The translations under genes and the position numbers were made by a program. A stretch of DNA of 64,000 bases from an uncultured Brachybacterium sp. (GTDB lineage: Bacteria > Actinomycetota > Actinomycetes > Actinomycetales > Dermabacteraceae), in the NCBI RefSeq assembly GCF_947500705.1, contig NZ_CANMSY010000006.1, forward strand, positions 124,001-188,000, given 5' to 3'. How positions within the stretch are numbered: the stretch's first letter is position 1; the number at the start of each line of letters is the position of its first letter. The notes beneath the pieces were generated by a model. It was not told the DNA's origin. It saw nothing but the letters and a program-made list of their open reading frames with translations, and did no database searches. Below are positions 1 through 9,559 of this stretch, piece after piece.

Positions 1-1139
1 AGGATGATGCCCACGCCGAACTTCCGCGGGGTGGAGGGCTGGCGCGGGCCGAGCTTCGTCCAGAGGGCCGCCAGCACCGGGGCCAGCGCGATGATGAAGA
101 ACGGGTTGAAGGACTGCACCCACGAGATCGGCATCTCCCAGCCGAAGATCTCGCGATCCAGGCGGGTGTCCGAGTACAGGGTGATCACGGTGAACTGCTG
201 CTGGAACAGTGCGAAGAATGCGGCGGTGCCGATGAACAGGGGGATGAAGGCGAGCACCCGGGAGTGCTCGTCGGCGTCGAGCTTCTTCGAGGTGAGCAGC
301 AGGGCGAAGATGACGAGTGCGCCGACCACGGCGAGGCCCGCGACGACCGTGGCGAGGTTCCCGGCGTTCAGCGCCCCCGTGAGGACCAGCACCAGCACGA
401 GCGCCACGGTGGCGACGGCGATCCCGGCCCACAGCGGGTACTGCGAGCGCGGCAGCGGATCGGGGACGGTGTGGACGCTCTCCGGCAGCCCCTTGCGGGT
501 CAGCGCGTATTGGATCAGGCCCACGGCCATGCCCACGGCTGCGAGGGCGAAGCCCAGGTGGAAGCCCCACAGCTGCTGGGCGAAGCCGGTGATCAGCGGG
601 CCCAGCAGACCGCCGATGTTGATGCCCATGTAGTAGATCGAGAAGCCTGCGTCGCGGCGCGGATCATCACGGGAGTAGAGCGAGCCGACGAGGGTCGCGG
701 CGGTGGACTTCAGCCCGCCCGAGCCGACGCCCACCAGCAGCAGGCCCGTGATCAGGCCGGGGACCCCGGGCAGCACCGCCAGGGCGATGTGCCCCAGCAT
801 GATCATCACGGCGCTGCCGAAGAGGGTCTTCTCCGGGCCCAGCAGCCGGTCGGAGACCAGTGCGCCGAGGATCGAGAAGAGGTACACCGAGCCGCCATAG
901 GCGCCCACGATGCCGAGTGCGACGGTCTCGTCGATCCCCAGCCCGCCCTGCGTGGCGGAGAAGTACATGTAGATCGCGAGGATGCCCTGCATCCCGTAGA
1001 AGCTGAAGCGCTCCCACAGCTCGACGCTGAACAGGTTCGCCAGCGGCCCAGGCTGGCCCAGGAAGCTGCGGCCGGTGGGGTTGTGCGGATCCGCCCGCGC
1101 AGGGGTGGGAGCGAGTGCTGGACCGTCTGAAGAATTCAC
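1..1139 (-). CDS. POT-family proton-dependent oligopeptide transporter (3' end outside window)
   Basis: About 379 N-terminal residues are visible; the frame is still open at base 1, so the C-terminus is missing. The product is a 12-14 helix inner-membrane symporter taking up di- and tripeptides with protons. Family hallmarks visible are an FSFYGMQGILAIYMYF segment in helix 1, a GLLLVGVGSGGLKS glycine-rich stretch, and YYMGINIGGLLGPLI, the classical PTR2 signature. The start is GTG at 1139, because the nearby ATG (1179 on the minus strand) is in another frame and gives a non-homologous product. No good Shine-Dalgarno is seen. The next gene on this strand ends upstream at 1202, leaving a 62-base gap. 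Family assignment is firm; exact substrate is inferred. Confidence 0.88.
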   Translation of the reverse strand, partial: MNSSDGPALAPTPARADPHNPTGRSFLGQPGPLANLFSVELWERFSFYGMQGILAIYMYFSATQGGLGIDETVALGIVGAYGGSVYLFSILGALVSDRLLGPEKTLFGSAVMIMLGHIALAVLPGVPGLITGLLLVGVGSGGLKSTAATLVGSLYSRDDPRRDAGFSIYYMGINIGGLLGPLITGFAQQLWGFHLGFALAAVGMAVGLIQYALTRKGLPESVHTVPDPLPRSQYPLWAGIAVATVALVLVLVLTGALNAGNLATVVAGLAVVGALVIFALLLTSKKLDADEHSRVLAFIPLFIGTAAFFALFQQQFTVITLYSDTRLDREIFGWEMPISWVQSFNPFFIIALAPVLAALWTKLGPRQPSTPRKFGVGII

Positions 1140-1201
1140 GGTGAGCCATCCTGTGACATGCGGTGACGCAAATCAACACGGACGGCGAGCGGTGTGATAC
1201 G

Positions 1202-2701
1202 TCAGTCGCCCGGTGACGGGGAGAGATCCGGCAGCTCCCGGATGCCGAACTCGCGGGCGAGGACCCGGCGTGCGGCGTGCCAGCCGGACATGCCGTGCAC
1301 CCCCGGTCCCGGAGGCGTCGCCTGGGAGCACAGGTACCAGCCGGTCTCCGCCAGGCGGTAGGGATCCGGGCGCGCGGTGGGGCGGGCGATCATCCTGGCC
1401 ATGGTGACCCGACCCATGGAGATGTCGCCGCCGACGAGCGCGGGGTTGTGGAGGACCATCTGCGAGGCCGGGATCCCCTGGGAGGCGACGATCAGGTCAC
1501 GGAAACCGGGTGCGAAGCGCTCGATCTGACGAGTCACCAGCTCCGTGGGGTCGGTGGTGTCCCCGGCAGGCATGTGGGCATAGGCCCAGAGCGGTCGCAG
1601 ACCGTCGTGGCTCCTGGAGGGGTCTGCGACGGACGGATCGCTGACCAGCGTCACCGGATGCTCGGGCACGCGCCCGGCGGCGACCTGGGCCTCGGCGTGC
1701 GCCATCTGTGCGCGGGTGCCGCCGAGGTGCTGGGTCCCCGCCTCGCCCACCTCCGGATCCCGCCAGGGCACCGGGCCGGAGAGCACGAAGTCCACCTTCG
1801 CCGCGGCATCGCCGTGGGGGAAGCGGCGCAGCGCCCGTTCGAGCGAGGCCGGCAGCCGGTTGGCGAGGATGTCCGCTGCGGCGCCCGCCGGGGTGTCCAG
1901 CAGCACCGCGCGAGCGGGCGGCACATCGCGCCAGCTGCGCACATGATGCCCGGTGAGGATCTGCCCGCCGTGGGCACGCAGGTCCTCCACCAGGACATCG
2001 ATGATCGACTGCGAGCCGCCGACGGGGATCGGCCAGCCGACCCCATGGCCGATCGCGCTGAGCAGCCCCGCGGTCGCCGACAGCGCGAGCGAGGGCATCG
2101 TGCCCATGGCATGCGCGGACACGCCGCCCAGCAGGGCGCGGGCCCGTTCGGTGCGGAAGGGGAGATCCCACGCCGCGGTGCCCTGGAGTCCCATCAGGGC
2201 GCCGAAGACGGGCGCTGCCAGAAGGGTTCGGGGGGTCAGCAGCGCCGGGGGGATCGAGCGCTTGTCCCCGAGGGAGAGTTCGACCACCAGGTCCTGATGG
2301 CGGGCGAGGGTGCCGACGGTGGCCCGCCAGGCGGGGCCGTCGACGCCGAGGCCGTCCGCGGTCCGCTCGAGGTCGTGCCAGGCGATCGCCGCAGGCTGAT
2401 CGTCCAGCGGCTGGGCATAGGAGGCGGTCGGTGCGACCGCCCGGACCCCGCGGGCGCGGACGTCGAAGGCCTCGAAGAAGGGGCTCGCCAGGGCGAGGGG
2501 ATGCGCGGCGGAGCAGATGTCGTGCACGATCCCGGTCGCCAGGCCCAGATCGAGGGTGCGGGCGCCGCCACCGATCGTCGGCTGGGACTCGAGCACCTGC
2601 ACCGAGAGCCCGGCTCGGGCGAGGGTGACGGCGGCGGCGAGGCCGTTGGGCCCTGAACCCACCACGACCGCGTCGACCTCGGGCAGGGGCTGTGTGCTCA
2701 T
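1202..2701 (-). CDS. Phytoene desaturase-like NAD(P)/FAD-dependent oxidoreductase
   Basis: 499 residues. An N-terminal Rossmann FAD-binding motif ([20 protein letters not shown], residues about 11-30) is followed by an ADP-ribose-binding Glu (QVLES). The C-terminal [20 protein letters not shown] segment is the FAD-contacting tail of the COG1233 phytoene dehydrogenase/retinol saturase-like family. No carotenoid genes are nearby, so a carotenoid role cannot be assumed; many actinobacterial members have no known substrate. Start ATG at 2701. It is divergent from the siderophore-interacting gene at 2776, with a 74-base shared intergenic region. Confidence 0.85.
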   Translation of the reverse strand: MSTQPLPEVDAVVVGSGPNGLAAAVTLARAGLSVQVLESQPTIGGGARTLDLGLATGIVHDICSAAHPLALASPFFEAFDVRARGVRAVAPTASYAQPLDDQPAAIAWHDLERTADGLGVDGPAWRATVGTLARHQDLVVELSLGDKRSIPPALLTPRTLLAAPVFGALMGLQGTAAWDLPFRTERARALLGGVSAHAMGTMPSLALSATAGLLSAIGHGVGWPIPVGGSQSIIDVLVEDLRAHGGQILTGHHVRSWRDVPPARAVLLDTPAGAAADILANRLPASLERALRRFPHGDAAAKVDFVLSGPVPWRDPEVGEAGTQHLGGTRAQMAHAEAQVAAGRVPEHPVTLVSDPSVADPSRSHDGLRPLWAYAHMPAGDTTDPTELVTRQIERFAPGFRDLIVASQGIPASQMVLHNPALVGGDISMGRVTMARMIARPTARPDPYRLAETGWYLCSQATPPGPGVHGMSGWHAARRVLAREFGIRELPDLSPSPGD

Positions 2702-2740
2702 CTGCCCAGCCTAGAGGAGGGGCGTGCTCCCACCCGTTTA

Positions 2741-2768
2741 TTTACGTAAGCGTTGCGTAGCGTAAACT
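2741..2768 (+). promoter_or_regulatory. Predicted promoter of siderophore-interacting gene
   Basis: A TTTACG hexamer (2741-2746) and a TAAACT hexamer (2763-2768) are separated by 16 bases, and the ATG begins 8 bases after the -10 ends. This spacing predicts a leaderless transcript. TTTACG and CGTAAA (2761-2766) also form an inverted repeat, so a repressor could bind over the promoter. It does not resemble the IdeR/DtxR iron box I know. Confidence 0.5.
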
Positions 2769-2775
2769 CGGCCAG

Positions 2776-3612
2776 ATGCTGACCACTACCGAATCGCCGG
2801 CCCCCGCGCGCCGCCAGAAGACCCAGGCCGTGCTGGAGGTGCTGAGCAAAACCCGCATCTCGCCGCGCCTGCTGCGTCTCACCCTCGGCGGTGAGGGCTA
2901 TGCCGCGCTGAACCGCAACGAGCACGCCGATGCCTACGTCAAGCTGCTCATCGCGGATCCCGCCTCCGGCCTGCAGCCCCCCTATGACATGGACGCGCTG
3001 CGGGAGCAGAGCCCTGAGCTGATGCCGGCGCGGCGCACCTACACCGTGCGTCGCTGGGATGACGAGAACCAGCGCCTCGAGCTCGACGTGGTCCTCCACG
3101 GCGACGGGGAGGACAGCGGCGTCGCCGCCCGCTGGGCCGATGAGGCGCAGCCGGGGGAGCTCATCGCCATGTCCGGCGCCGGCGGCGGCTACACCCCGCT
3201 GCCCGAGACCCGTCGCCACCTGATCATCGGGGACCACGCCGCCGTGCCCGCGATCGCCGCCGCCCTCGAGGTGATGGATCCCGGCGCGGTCGGCACGGTG
3301 CTGATCCAGCTGGACAGCGAGGAGGACCGCCTCACGCTCGAGCACCCCGCCGGGGTGGAGCTGAGCTGGCTGATCGGAGAGCGTGAGCTGCTGGTCGATG
3401 CGGTCGCCGCGCTCGAGCTCAGCGACCACGAGGGCCTGCAGGTGTTCTGCCACGTCGAGCGAGGCATCACCAAGCGGCTCCGCAGGGTGCTGGTGAAGGA
3501 GTACGGCATCCCGCGCGAGCAGATCTCGATCTCCGCCTACTGGGCCCTGGGGCGGATCGAGGACCAGTTCCAGGCCGAGAAGCGCGAGCCGGTCGGCAGG
3601 ATCGACGACTGA
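2776..3612 (+). CDS. Siderophore-interacting protein (FAD-binding ferric-siderophore reductase)
   Basis: 278 residues, the usual length for SIP/ViuB-family cytosolic flavoproteins that release iron by reducing ferric siderophores. The FAD-binding motif RxYTxR is visible at residues 86-92 (RRTYTVR). The C-terminal half has the NAD(P)H-binding fold and the conserved ending ISAYWALGR. The ATG at 2776 sits 8 bases past a good -10 with no Shine-Dalgarno, suggesting leaderless translation. The Tag-like gene follows 14 bases downstream and may be cotranscribed. Family call is firm; the siderophore is unknown. Confidence 0.9.
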   Translation: MLTTTESPAPARRQKTQAVLEVLSKTRISPRLLRLTLGGEGYAALNRNEHADAYVKLLIADPASGLQPPYDMDALREQSPELMPARRTYTVRRWDDENQRLELDVVLHGDGEDSGVAARWADEAQPGELIAMSGAGGGYTPLPETRRHLIIGDHAAVPAIAAALEVMDPGAVGTVLIQLDSEEDRLTLEHPAGVELSWLIGERELLVDAVAALELSDHEGLQVFCHVERGITKRLRRVLVKEYGIPREQISISAYWALGRIEDQFQAEKREPVGRIDD

Positions 3613-3626
3613 GGCCGGGTGCCCCC

Positions 3627-4265
3627 ATGGACCTCATCATCGGCGCGGACGAACTGGCCCGCCCTGCCTGGGCGTCCACGCACGACGACCTGCGCCTCTA
3701 CTACGACACCGAGTGGGGCATGCCGGTGCGCGACGAGCGCGGCGTCTTCGAACGGCTCGCGCTCGAAAGCTTCCAGTCCGGGTTGAGCTGGGCCACGATC
3801 CTGCGCCGTCGGGAGGGGTTCCGGCGGGCCTTCGCAGGCTTCGACGTCGACGCCGTCGCGAGCTTCGGGCCCGAGGATGTCGAGCGACTGCTGGAGGATG
3901 CGGGAATCATCCGGCACCGCGGGAAGATCGAGGCGACCCTCTCCAATGCCCGCGCGACGATCGCGCTGCGGGACGAGCGGGGACCGGGGACCACGCTCGC
4001 GGATCTGGTGTGGTCCTACCGGCCCGCCCGCACTCCGCGTCCCCGCACCAAGGCGGAGGTCCCCACCACGAGCGATGAATCGGTGGCGCTCGCGAAGGAG
4101 CTCAAACGCCGCGGGTTCCGATTCGTCGGCCCCACCACCATGTTTGCGCTGATGGAGGCGCTGGGTGTGGTCGACACGCACCTGTTGGGCTCCCATCGTC
4201 GGGGCAGCTCAGGGGTCTGGGCAGTGGATGGCACAGCGCTCGACGGGGGCCACATTCCGTCATAG
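3627..4265 (+). CDS. tag: DNA-3-methyladenine glycosylase I-like protein lacking most zinc ligands
   Basis: 212 residues of the TagI fold. The core motif SFQSGLSWATILRRREGFRRAF is intact, including the region of the base-recognition Glu. In E. coli Tag a zinc ion joining the N- and C-termini is held by C4, H17, H175 and C179. Aligned by eye, these positions are Pro13 (RPAW for RCGW), Tyr26 (YYDTEWG for YHDxEWG), His185 and Ser189 here, so three of four are lost. The fold may be stable without zinc, or activity may differ. It lies 14 bases after the siderophore-interacting gene. Confidence 0.85.
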   Translation: MDLIIGADELARPAWASTHDDLRLYYDTEWGMPVRDERGVFERLALESFQSGLSWATILRRREGFRRAFAGFDVDAVASFGPEDVERLLEDAGIIRHRGKIEATLSNARATIALRDERGPGTTLADLVWSYRPARTPRPRTKAEVPTTSDESVALAKELKRRGFRFVGPTTMFALMEALGVVDTHLLGSHRRGSSGVWAVDGTALDGGHIPS

Positions 4266-4333
4266 AGCTCGCGCGCCGTCCCCGCGCCGTCCGACGATGA
4301 TCCGGTGAACACCGGAGACCTCGAGGAGGCGTC

Positions 4334-5638
4334 ATGAGCACGGCAGCGATCCACGCGGGATGGGGCCCCGCCGCCGACGGCCACCGCGCGCTGACTCCGC
4401 CCGTCTACACCTCGAGCGCCTACGCCCAGACCTCCCACTCCTCGCTCAAGGCGCTGTTCGAGCGACGCACCGAAGGCTTCGCCTACTCCCGCTCCGGGAA
4501 CCCCACCACCGCGGTGCTCGAGCAGCGGATCAGTGCTCTGGAGCAGGGGATCGGCGCGATCGCCGTCGCCTCGGGCCAATCCGCGACCACGATCGCGCTG
4601 TGTGCGCTGGCCGCCCCCGGCGGGCACGTGGTCGCCTCCTCGCTGCTCTACGGAGGGACCACCGAGCTCCTCGATGACACCCTCGCCGACTTCGGCGTCA
4701 CCTGCACGGTGGCGGATCCGTGGGACCTCGAGGCGTGGGAGGCCGCCTTCACGGATCGCACCCGGGCGGCGATCGTGGAATCCATCGCGAACCCCGGTGC
4801 CCAGCTCGTGGACCTCTCGGCGCTCACCGACATCGCCCACGCGCATGATGTCCCCGTGGTCGTCGACTCGACGCTCGCGAGCCCTGCTCTCTATCGGCCC
4901 CGGGAGCACGGTGCTGATCTGGTGGTCCATTCCGCCACCAAGTACCTGTGCGGGCACGGGACCACCATCGCCGGGCTGATCGTGGACACCGGCCGCTTCG
5001 ATCCACGCCGACGACCCGAGCGCTGGCAGCGGCTCACCGCCCCGAACCGGCGCTTCGGCGTGACCTTCGCCGACGAGTACCGGCGCGGGGGTTCCGGGCT
5101 GCTGGCCTATGCACGGGCCAAGTACGTCACCGACTTCGGCACCACCCTGCCCGCTGCGAGCGCCCAGCAGATCCTGGTCGGCATGGAGACCCTCGACCTG
5201 CGGATGCGGAAGGTCAGCACGGATGCCGCAGCCCTGGCGGGCCGGTTGCACGGGCTGCCGGGTGTGAGCACGGTCGAGCACTCCAGCATCCCGGGCCGCC
5301 CGGATGCGCACCTCGCGCAGCGGGACTTCCCGCGGGGCACCTCCGGGGTGTTCTCTCTCGAGCTCGCCGGGGGAGAGGCGGCGGCCGCGGCCTTCTGCGA
5401 TGCGCTCTCGCTGTGGACGATCGCGGTCAACATCGGCGATGCGCGCTCGCTGGTCTGTCACCCCGGGACCACCACCCATTCGCATCTGAGCGAGGGTCAG
5501 CGCTCGGCGTGCGGCGTCAGGCCGGGGACCGTGCGGCTCAGCGTCGGGCTCGAGGACCTCGAGGATCTGTGGGCGGATCTCGTGCGGGGGCTCGAGGCTG
5601 CCCGTGAGGTGAGCACAGCGGTGCCGGCGACGGCGTGA
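4334..5638 (+). CDS. O-acetylhomoserine sulfhydrylase-type PLP enzyme
   Basis: 434 residues of the Cys/Met-metabolism PLP family (fold type I). The PLP Lys is K203 in SATKYLCGHGTTIAGLI; this GHGT-containing version is typical of O-acetylhomoserine aminocarboxypropyltransferases (MetY) rather than cystathionine gamma-synthases. SGNPTTAVLEQRI near residue 58 and the tail RLSVGLEDLEDL are further family marks. It would make homocysteine directly from sulfide and O-acetylhomoserine. A GAGGAGG Shine-Dalgarno lies 5 bases before ATG 4334. No metX is beside it. Methionine gamma-lyase is a less likely alternative. Confidence 0.85.
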   Translation: MSTAAIHAGWGPAADGHRALTPPVYTSSAYAQTSHSSLKALFERRTEGFAYSRSGNPTTAVLEQRISALEQGIGAIAVASGQSATTIALCALAAPGGHVVASSLLYGGTTELLDDTLADFGVTCTVADPWDLEAWEAAFTDRTRAAIVESIANPGAQLVDLSALTDIAHAHDVPVVVDSTLASPALYRPREHGADLVVHSATKYLCGHGTTIAGLIVDTGRFDPRRRPERWQRLTAPNRRFGVTFADEYRRGGSGLLAYARAKYVTDFGTTLPAASAQQILVGMETLDLRMRKVSTDAAALAGRLHGLPGVSTVEHSSIPGRPDAHLAQRDFPRGTSGVFSLELAGGEAAAAAFCDALSLWTIAVNIGDARSLVCHPGTTTHSHLSEGQRSACGVRPGTVRLSVGLEDLEDLWADLVRGLEAAREVSTAVPATA

Positions 5639-5688
5639 CTCCCGTCGCCTCGGGGAAGAACCCGTGAGCGGGTGCGGTTGTGCCCGGT

Positions 5689-6798
5689 ATGGAGAGCTCA
5701 GCGCGCACCGTGGATGTGGTGGTGATCGGTGCCGGACAAGCGGGGCTGTCCGCCGCCTATCACCTGCTGCGCCGAGGCGGGCTGGAGGTCGTGATCCTCG
5801 ATGCGGAGGAGGGCGCCGGCGGGGCCTGGCGCCACCGCTGGGACAGCCTCACGATGGCGACGGTGAACGGGATCCGTGAGCTGCCGGGCATGCCCGTCGT
5901 CGAGGCGGCCGGGCACCTGCCCTCGAACCTGGCCGTGCCGGCCTATTTCGAGGACTTCGAGCGGCGCTTCGACGTGCCGATCCAGCGTCCGGTGCGGGTG
6001 ACGCTGGTGGAGGATGATCAGTCGGCGGCTCCTGATGCCGGCGGGCAGCTCCCGCTGCTGGTGCACTCCGTCGGAGCTGATGGCATGCGGCGGGCCCCGG
6101 TGCGGACGCGCGCCGTGTTCAACGCGACCGGCACCTGGACCCGGCCGTTCCGGCCCGCCTATCCCGGGGCGGCGAGCTTCCGCGGCCGCCAGCTGCACAC
6201 CGCCGACTACCGCAGCGCCGAGGACTTCGCCGGGCAGCGGGTCGGGATCATCGGCGGCGGCATCAGCGCGCTGGGCCATCTGCTCGAGATCCCCGAGGTG
6301 GCGGAGACCTTCTGGTACACGCGCCGGGAGCCCGTCCTCGCAGACCGCCCCTTCACCGAGGAGGTGGGACGCGAGGTCATCGCCGGGGTGACCGAGCGGG
6401 TGCGGCAGGGGCTGCCCGTGCGCAGCGTCGTCTCCGCGACGGGACTGGCCTGGACCCCGGAGCTGCGGGACGCGCAGCGGCGCGGGATCCTTGCGCGTCG
6501 GCCGATGTTCACCGCCCTCACCCCGGAAGGGGTGCAGGAGAGCGACGGCACCCGCACTCCGCTGGATGTGCTGCTGTGGGCCACCGGATTCCGGCACGAG
6601 CTGCGTCATCTGCGGCCGCTGTCGCTGCACAACCCTCGCGGCGGCATCACCATGGACGGCACCGCCGTGGCGGACGATCCCCGGATCCACCTGATCGGCT
6701 ACGGCCCCGGCGCGTCGACCATCGGGGCCAACCGCGCGGGCCGTGCCGCCGTGTCGCGCCTGGTCAAGGATCTCGCCACCATGCGCCAGCCCGCCTAG
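5689..6798 (+). CDS. Flavin-containing monooxygenase-like NAD(P)-binding oxidoreductase
   Basis: About 369 residues from ATG 5689; an in-frame GTG at 5680 is a possible alternative and neither has a clear ribosome site. Two dinucleotide-binding motifs are visible: VVIGAGQAGLSAAYHLL near the N-terminus (FAD) and VGIIGGGISALGHL about 180 residues in (NADPH). WATGFRHELRHL near the C-terminus is the ATG-type motif of the CzcO/FMO group. It is a soluble flavoprotein with unknown substrate. It ends 10 bases before the PIG-L deacetylase gene. Confidence 0.82.
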   Translation: MESSARTVDVVVIGAGQAGLSAAYHLLRRGGLEVVILDAEEGAGGAWRHRWDSLTMATVNGIRELPGMPVVEAAGHLPSNLAVPAYFEDFERRFDVPIQRPVRVTLVEDDQSAAPDAGGQLPLLVHSVGADGMRRAPVRTRAVFNATGTWTRPFRPAYPGAASFRGRQLHTADYRSAEDFAGQRVGIIGGGISALGHLLEIPEVAETFWYTRREPVLADRPFTEEVGREVIAGVTERVRQGLPVRSVVSATGLAWTPELRDAQRRGILARRPMFTALTPEGVQESDGTRTPLDVLLWATGFRHELRHLRPLSLHNPRGGITMDGTAVADDPRIHLIGYGPGASTIGANRAGRAAVSRLVKDLATMRQPA

Positions 6799-6801
6799 GG
6801 T
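6796..6801 (+). promoter_or_regulatory. Candidate -10 hexamer (TAGGGT) for PIG-L gene
   Basis: TAGGGT is followed by 7 bases and then ATG, the leaderless geometry seen repeatedly here. It coincides with the stop codon of the previous gene. The G-rich stretch between could also act as a ribosome site for a cotranscribed message. Confidence 0.3.
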
Positions 6802-6808
6802 GGGTGGT

Positions 6809-7540
6809 ATGACCTCTACCGATGCTGCCCTGCCCCCACTGTCCGAGGACGGGGTGCGGCGCGTGCTGTGCATCGTCGCCCACCCCGACGACATGGAGTA
6901 CGGTGCGTCCGCCGCCGTCGCCGCGTGGACCGCTGCAGGGATCGAGGTCAGCTATCTCCTGCTCACCCGCGGCGAGGCCGGGATGGCGCAGGATCCGGCG
7001 GTCGTCGGCCCGCTGCGCGAGCGGGAGCAGCGCCGGGCCTGCGAGATCGTCGGTGTCTCCGACCTGCGCTATCTGGACCACCCGGACGGCATGCTCGAGG
7101 GCTCCCTCGGGTTCCGCCGAGACATCGCCCGCGTGGTGCGGCAGGTGCGGCCTGACCTGGTGCTCACCGCGAACTTCGAGGTGGAGGCCTACGGAGGCCT
7201 CAATCAGGTCGACCATCGGGTCGCCGGGCTGGCCGCGGCCGACGGCACCCGCGATGCCGCGAACCCCTGGGTGTTCCGGGAGCTGGGTGAGGTCGAGGGG
7301 CTCGCGCCGTGGAGCGCCCGCGCGCTGCTGGTGGCTGGGCATCCCGCACCGACCCATGCCAAGGCCGTCGACGCCGCGCAGGTGCAGGCGGCGGTGGACT
7401 CACTGCGCGCCCATGAGGCGTATCTCGCACACGTCGAGGACCATCCGCGGCCCGAGGAGTTCATCCCCGCGATCCTCGCCGAGGGGGGAGCGGCCTCCGG
7501 GAGCGCACATGCGGTGGTGCTTCGGGTCTTCGATCTCTGA
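6809..7540 (+). CDS. PIG-L/LmbE family N-acetylglucosamine-type deacetylase
   Basis: 243 residues. The zinc site typical of this family is present: AHPDD (about residues 24-28) near the N-terminus and an NQVDH(R)VAG segment carrying the third ligand region. The family includes the mycothiol enzymes MshB and Mca and GlcNAc-PI deacetylases. This one lacks features that would tell me which, and no mycothiol gene is adjacent. Start ATG 6809 was chosen because the longer upstream frame overlaps the preceding gene and has no homologous sequence. Confidence 0.82.
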   Translation: MTSTDAALPPLSEDGVRRVLCIVAHPDDMEYGASAAVAAWTAAGIEVSYLLLTRGEAGMAQDPAVVGPLREREQRRACEIVGVSDLRYLDHPDGMLEGSLGFRRDIARVVRQVRPDLVLTANFEVEAYGGLNQVDHRVAGLAAADGTRDAANPWVFRELGEVEGLAPWSARALLVAGHPAPTHAKAVDAAQVQAAVDSLRAHEAYLAHVEDHPRPEEFIPAILAEGGAASGSAHAVVLRVFDL

Positions 7541-7603
7541 TCGTCGACCGCTGATCCTCGACCGCTCGGTCGCCCCTGATTGCCGGGTACGGCGGCGGGC
7601 TCC

Positions 7604-7609
7604 TACGGT
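7604..7609 (+). promoter_or_regulatory. Candidate -10 hexamer (TACGGT) for transketolase
   Basis: TACGGT ends 6 bases before ATG 7616 and no Shine-Dalgarno is visible, which suggests a leaderless transcript. No clear -35. Confidence 0.35.
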
Positions 7610-7615
7610 GGAACC

Positions 7616-9490
7616 ATGATGACTACGTCTCAGCACGAAGGATTCGCTCTCGACCAGGTCCCGGAGCTCGCCGCCCAGCTGCGCGTCGACTCGATCCGCG
7701 CCTCGACCAGCGCCGGGTCCGGCCACCCCACCTCCAGCCTCTCCGCCGCAGACCTGCTGGCCACTCTGATGTCGCGCCACCTGCGCTACGACTGGGATGC
7801 ACCCGAGAACCCCGGCAACGACCACCTGATCTTCTCCAAGGGCCACGCGTCCCCGCTCCTGTACTCGGTCTACCGAGCCGCCGGGGTCGTCAGCGACCAG
7901 GAGCTGATGGAGGGCTATCGCCGCTTCGGCCAGCGGCTCGAGGGCCACCCCACCCCGGTGCTGCCCTGGGTCGATGTGGCCACCGGCTCGCTGGGGCAGG
8001 GGCTGCCCGACGGGGTCGGCATCGCACTCGCCGGCAAGCATCTCGAGCAGGCCCCGTATCGCGTCTGGGTCCTCACCGGGGACAGCGAGCTCGCCGAGGG
8101 ATCCATGTGGGAGGCCCTCGCCACCGCCTCGCACTATCAGCTGACCAACCTGGTCACGATCGTGGACGTGAACCGGCTCGGCCAGCGCGGGGAGACGGCG
8201 CTGGGCTGGGACCTGGACACCTACGCCGCCCGGGTCGAGGCCTTCGGTGCCCGCGCCGTGATCATCGACGGGCACGACATCGACCAGATCGAGGGCGCGC
8301 TCGCGCAGGCCGACGGCGAGCTGGACCGCCCCCTGGTGATCCTCGCCCGCACGATCAAGGGCAAGGGAATCCCCGGCGTCGAGGACGAGAGCGGCTGGCA
8401 CGGCAAGCCGATGCCCGAGGAGAAGTCCGTGGAGGCGATCGCCGCGCTCGGCGGCGAGCGGTCCCTGCAGGTGCGGGGACCGATGCCGCCCGTGGTCGAG
8501 CGCGCCGAGAGGGCCGCGCGCGGCCCGGTCGAGCTGCCCGTCTTCGAGAAGGGGGAGGAGGTTGCGACCCGGAAGGCCTACGGCCCGGCGCTGGTGGCCC
8601 TCGCTCAGGTCGATCCGCGGGTGGTCGCGCTGGACGGCGAGGTCTCGAACTCCACCGGGGTCGCCGACTTCGTCGAGGCCCACCCAGAGCGCTTCTTCGA
8701 GATGTTCATCGCCGAGCAGCAGATGGTCGCCGCGGCCACCGGGCTCTCGACCCGCGGCTATCTCGCCTATGCCTCGACCTTCGCCGCCTTCCTCACCCGC
8801 GCCGCGGACTTCCTCCGTATGGCCCCGGTCTCCCGGGTCGACCTGCGGCTGGTCGGCTCCCACGCGGGCGTCGAGATCGGCGCCGACGGGCCCTCTCAGA
8901 TGGGGCTGGAGGACCTCGCGATGATCGCCGCCACCCAGGGCTCGACGGTGCTCTACCCCAGCGACGCGACCTCCGCCGCGGCGCTGGTGGTCGAGATGGC
9001 GGACCTCTCCGGAGTGAGCTATCTGCGCACCACCCGCGGGGAGTACCCCGTGCTCTACGGCGCCGGGGAGTCCTTCCCCGTCGGCGGTTCGAAGACCCTG
9101 CGCAGCTCCCCGGAGGATGCCGTCACGCTGGTCGGCGCCGGGGTGACGCTCCATGAGGCGCTGGCCGCCGCGGACATCCTCGCCGAGCAGGGGATCAAGG
9201 CGCGGGTGATCGACGTCTACTCCCTCAAGCCGATCGACGCCGAGGGCCTGCGCGAGGCCGTCGCGGCGACCGGCGGGCGCATCGTCGTGGCCGAGGACCA
9301 CCACGCCGAGGGCGGTCTGGGTGCCGCAGTGCTCGCGGCGCTGGCCGCCGAGCCGATCACCGACCTGCACCTCAAGCACCTCGCGGTCGACGGGGTGCCC
9401 GGCTCCGGCACGCCCGCAGAGCTGCTGGACTGGGCCGGTATCGATGCCGCGCACATCGCCGCCGCGGCGCGGGCCACCCTGGAGGGCTGA
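7616..9490 (+). CDS. Transketolase, short eukaryote-like type
   Basis: 624 residues, shorter than the roughly 660-700 of the E. coli or mycobacterial TktA type and close to animal transketolase. It moves two-carbon units between sugar phosphates in the pentose phosphate pathway using thiamine diphosphate. The TPP/Mg motif starts with GDSELAEGSMWEA (D156) and continues to VDVNRLGQ. SGHPTSSLSAADLL, SKGHASPLLY and GVEDESGWHGKPMP closely resemble the vertebrate TKT pattern as I remember it. The catalytic Glu region is MFIAEQQMVAAATGLS in the second half. ATG 7616 is directly followed by a second in-frame ATG at 7619. Confidence 0.93.
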   Translation: MMTTSQHEGFALDQVPELAAQLRVDSIRASTSAGSGHPTSSLSAADLLATLMSRHLRYDWDAPENPGNDHLIFSKGHASPLLYSVYRAAGVVSDQELMEGYRRFGQRLEGHPTPVLPWVDVATGSLGQGLPDGVGIALAGKHLEQAPYRVWVLTGDSELAEGSMWEALATASHYQLTNLVTIVDVNRLGQRGETALGWDLDTYAARVEAFGARAVIIDGHDIDQIEGALAQADGELDRPLVILARTIKGKGIPGVEDESGWHGKPMPEEKSVEAIAALGGERSLQVRGPMPPVVERAERAARGPVELPVFEKGEEVATRKAYGPALVALAQVDPRVVALDGEVSNSTGVADFVEAHPERFFEMFIAEQQMVAAATGLSTRGYLAYASTFAAFLTRAADFLRMAPVSRVDLRLVGSHAGVEIGADGPSQMGLEDLAMIAATQGSTVLYPSDATSAAALVVEMADLSGVSYLRTTRGEYPVLYGAGESFPVGGSKTLRSSPEDAVTLVGAGVTLHEALAAADILAEQGIKARVIDVYSLKPIDAEGLREAVAATGGRIVVAEDHHAEGGLGAAVLAALAAEPITDLHLKHLAVDGVPGSGTPAELLDWAGIDAAHIAAAARATLEG

Positions 9491-9559
9491 GCGACGTACT
9501 GACGAGGAACGAGTCGGTAGGAGATCAGCCGGAATGCGGAGTGTGAGCGACCGGGCGGC

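Noticed and set aside
7541-7570. Direct repeat (GATCGTCGACCGCT / GATCCTCGACCGCT) before transketolase
   Set aside because: Two imperfect short copies only; no palindrome, array or known operator pattern, so too weak to call.
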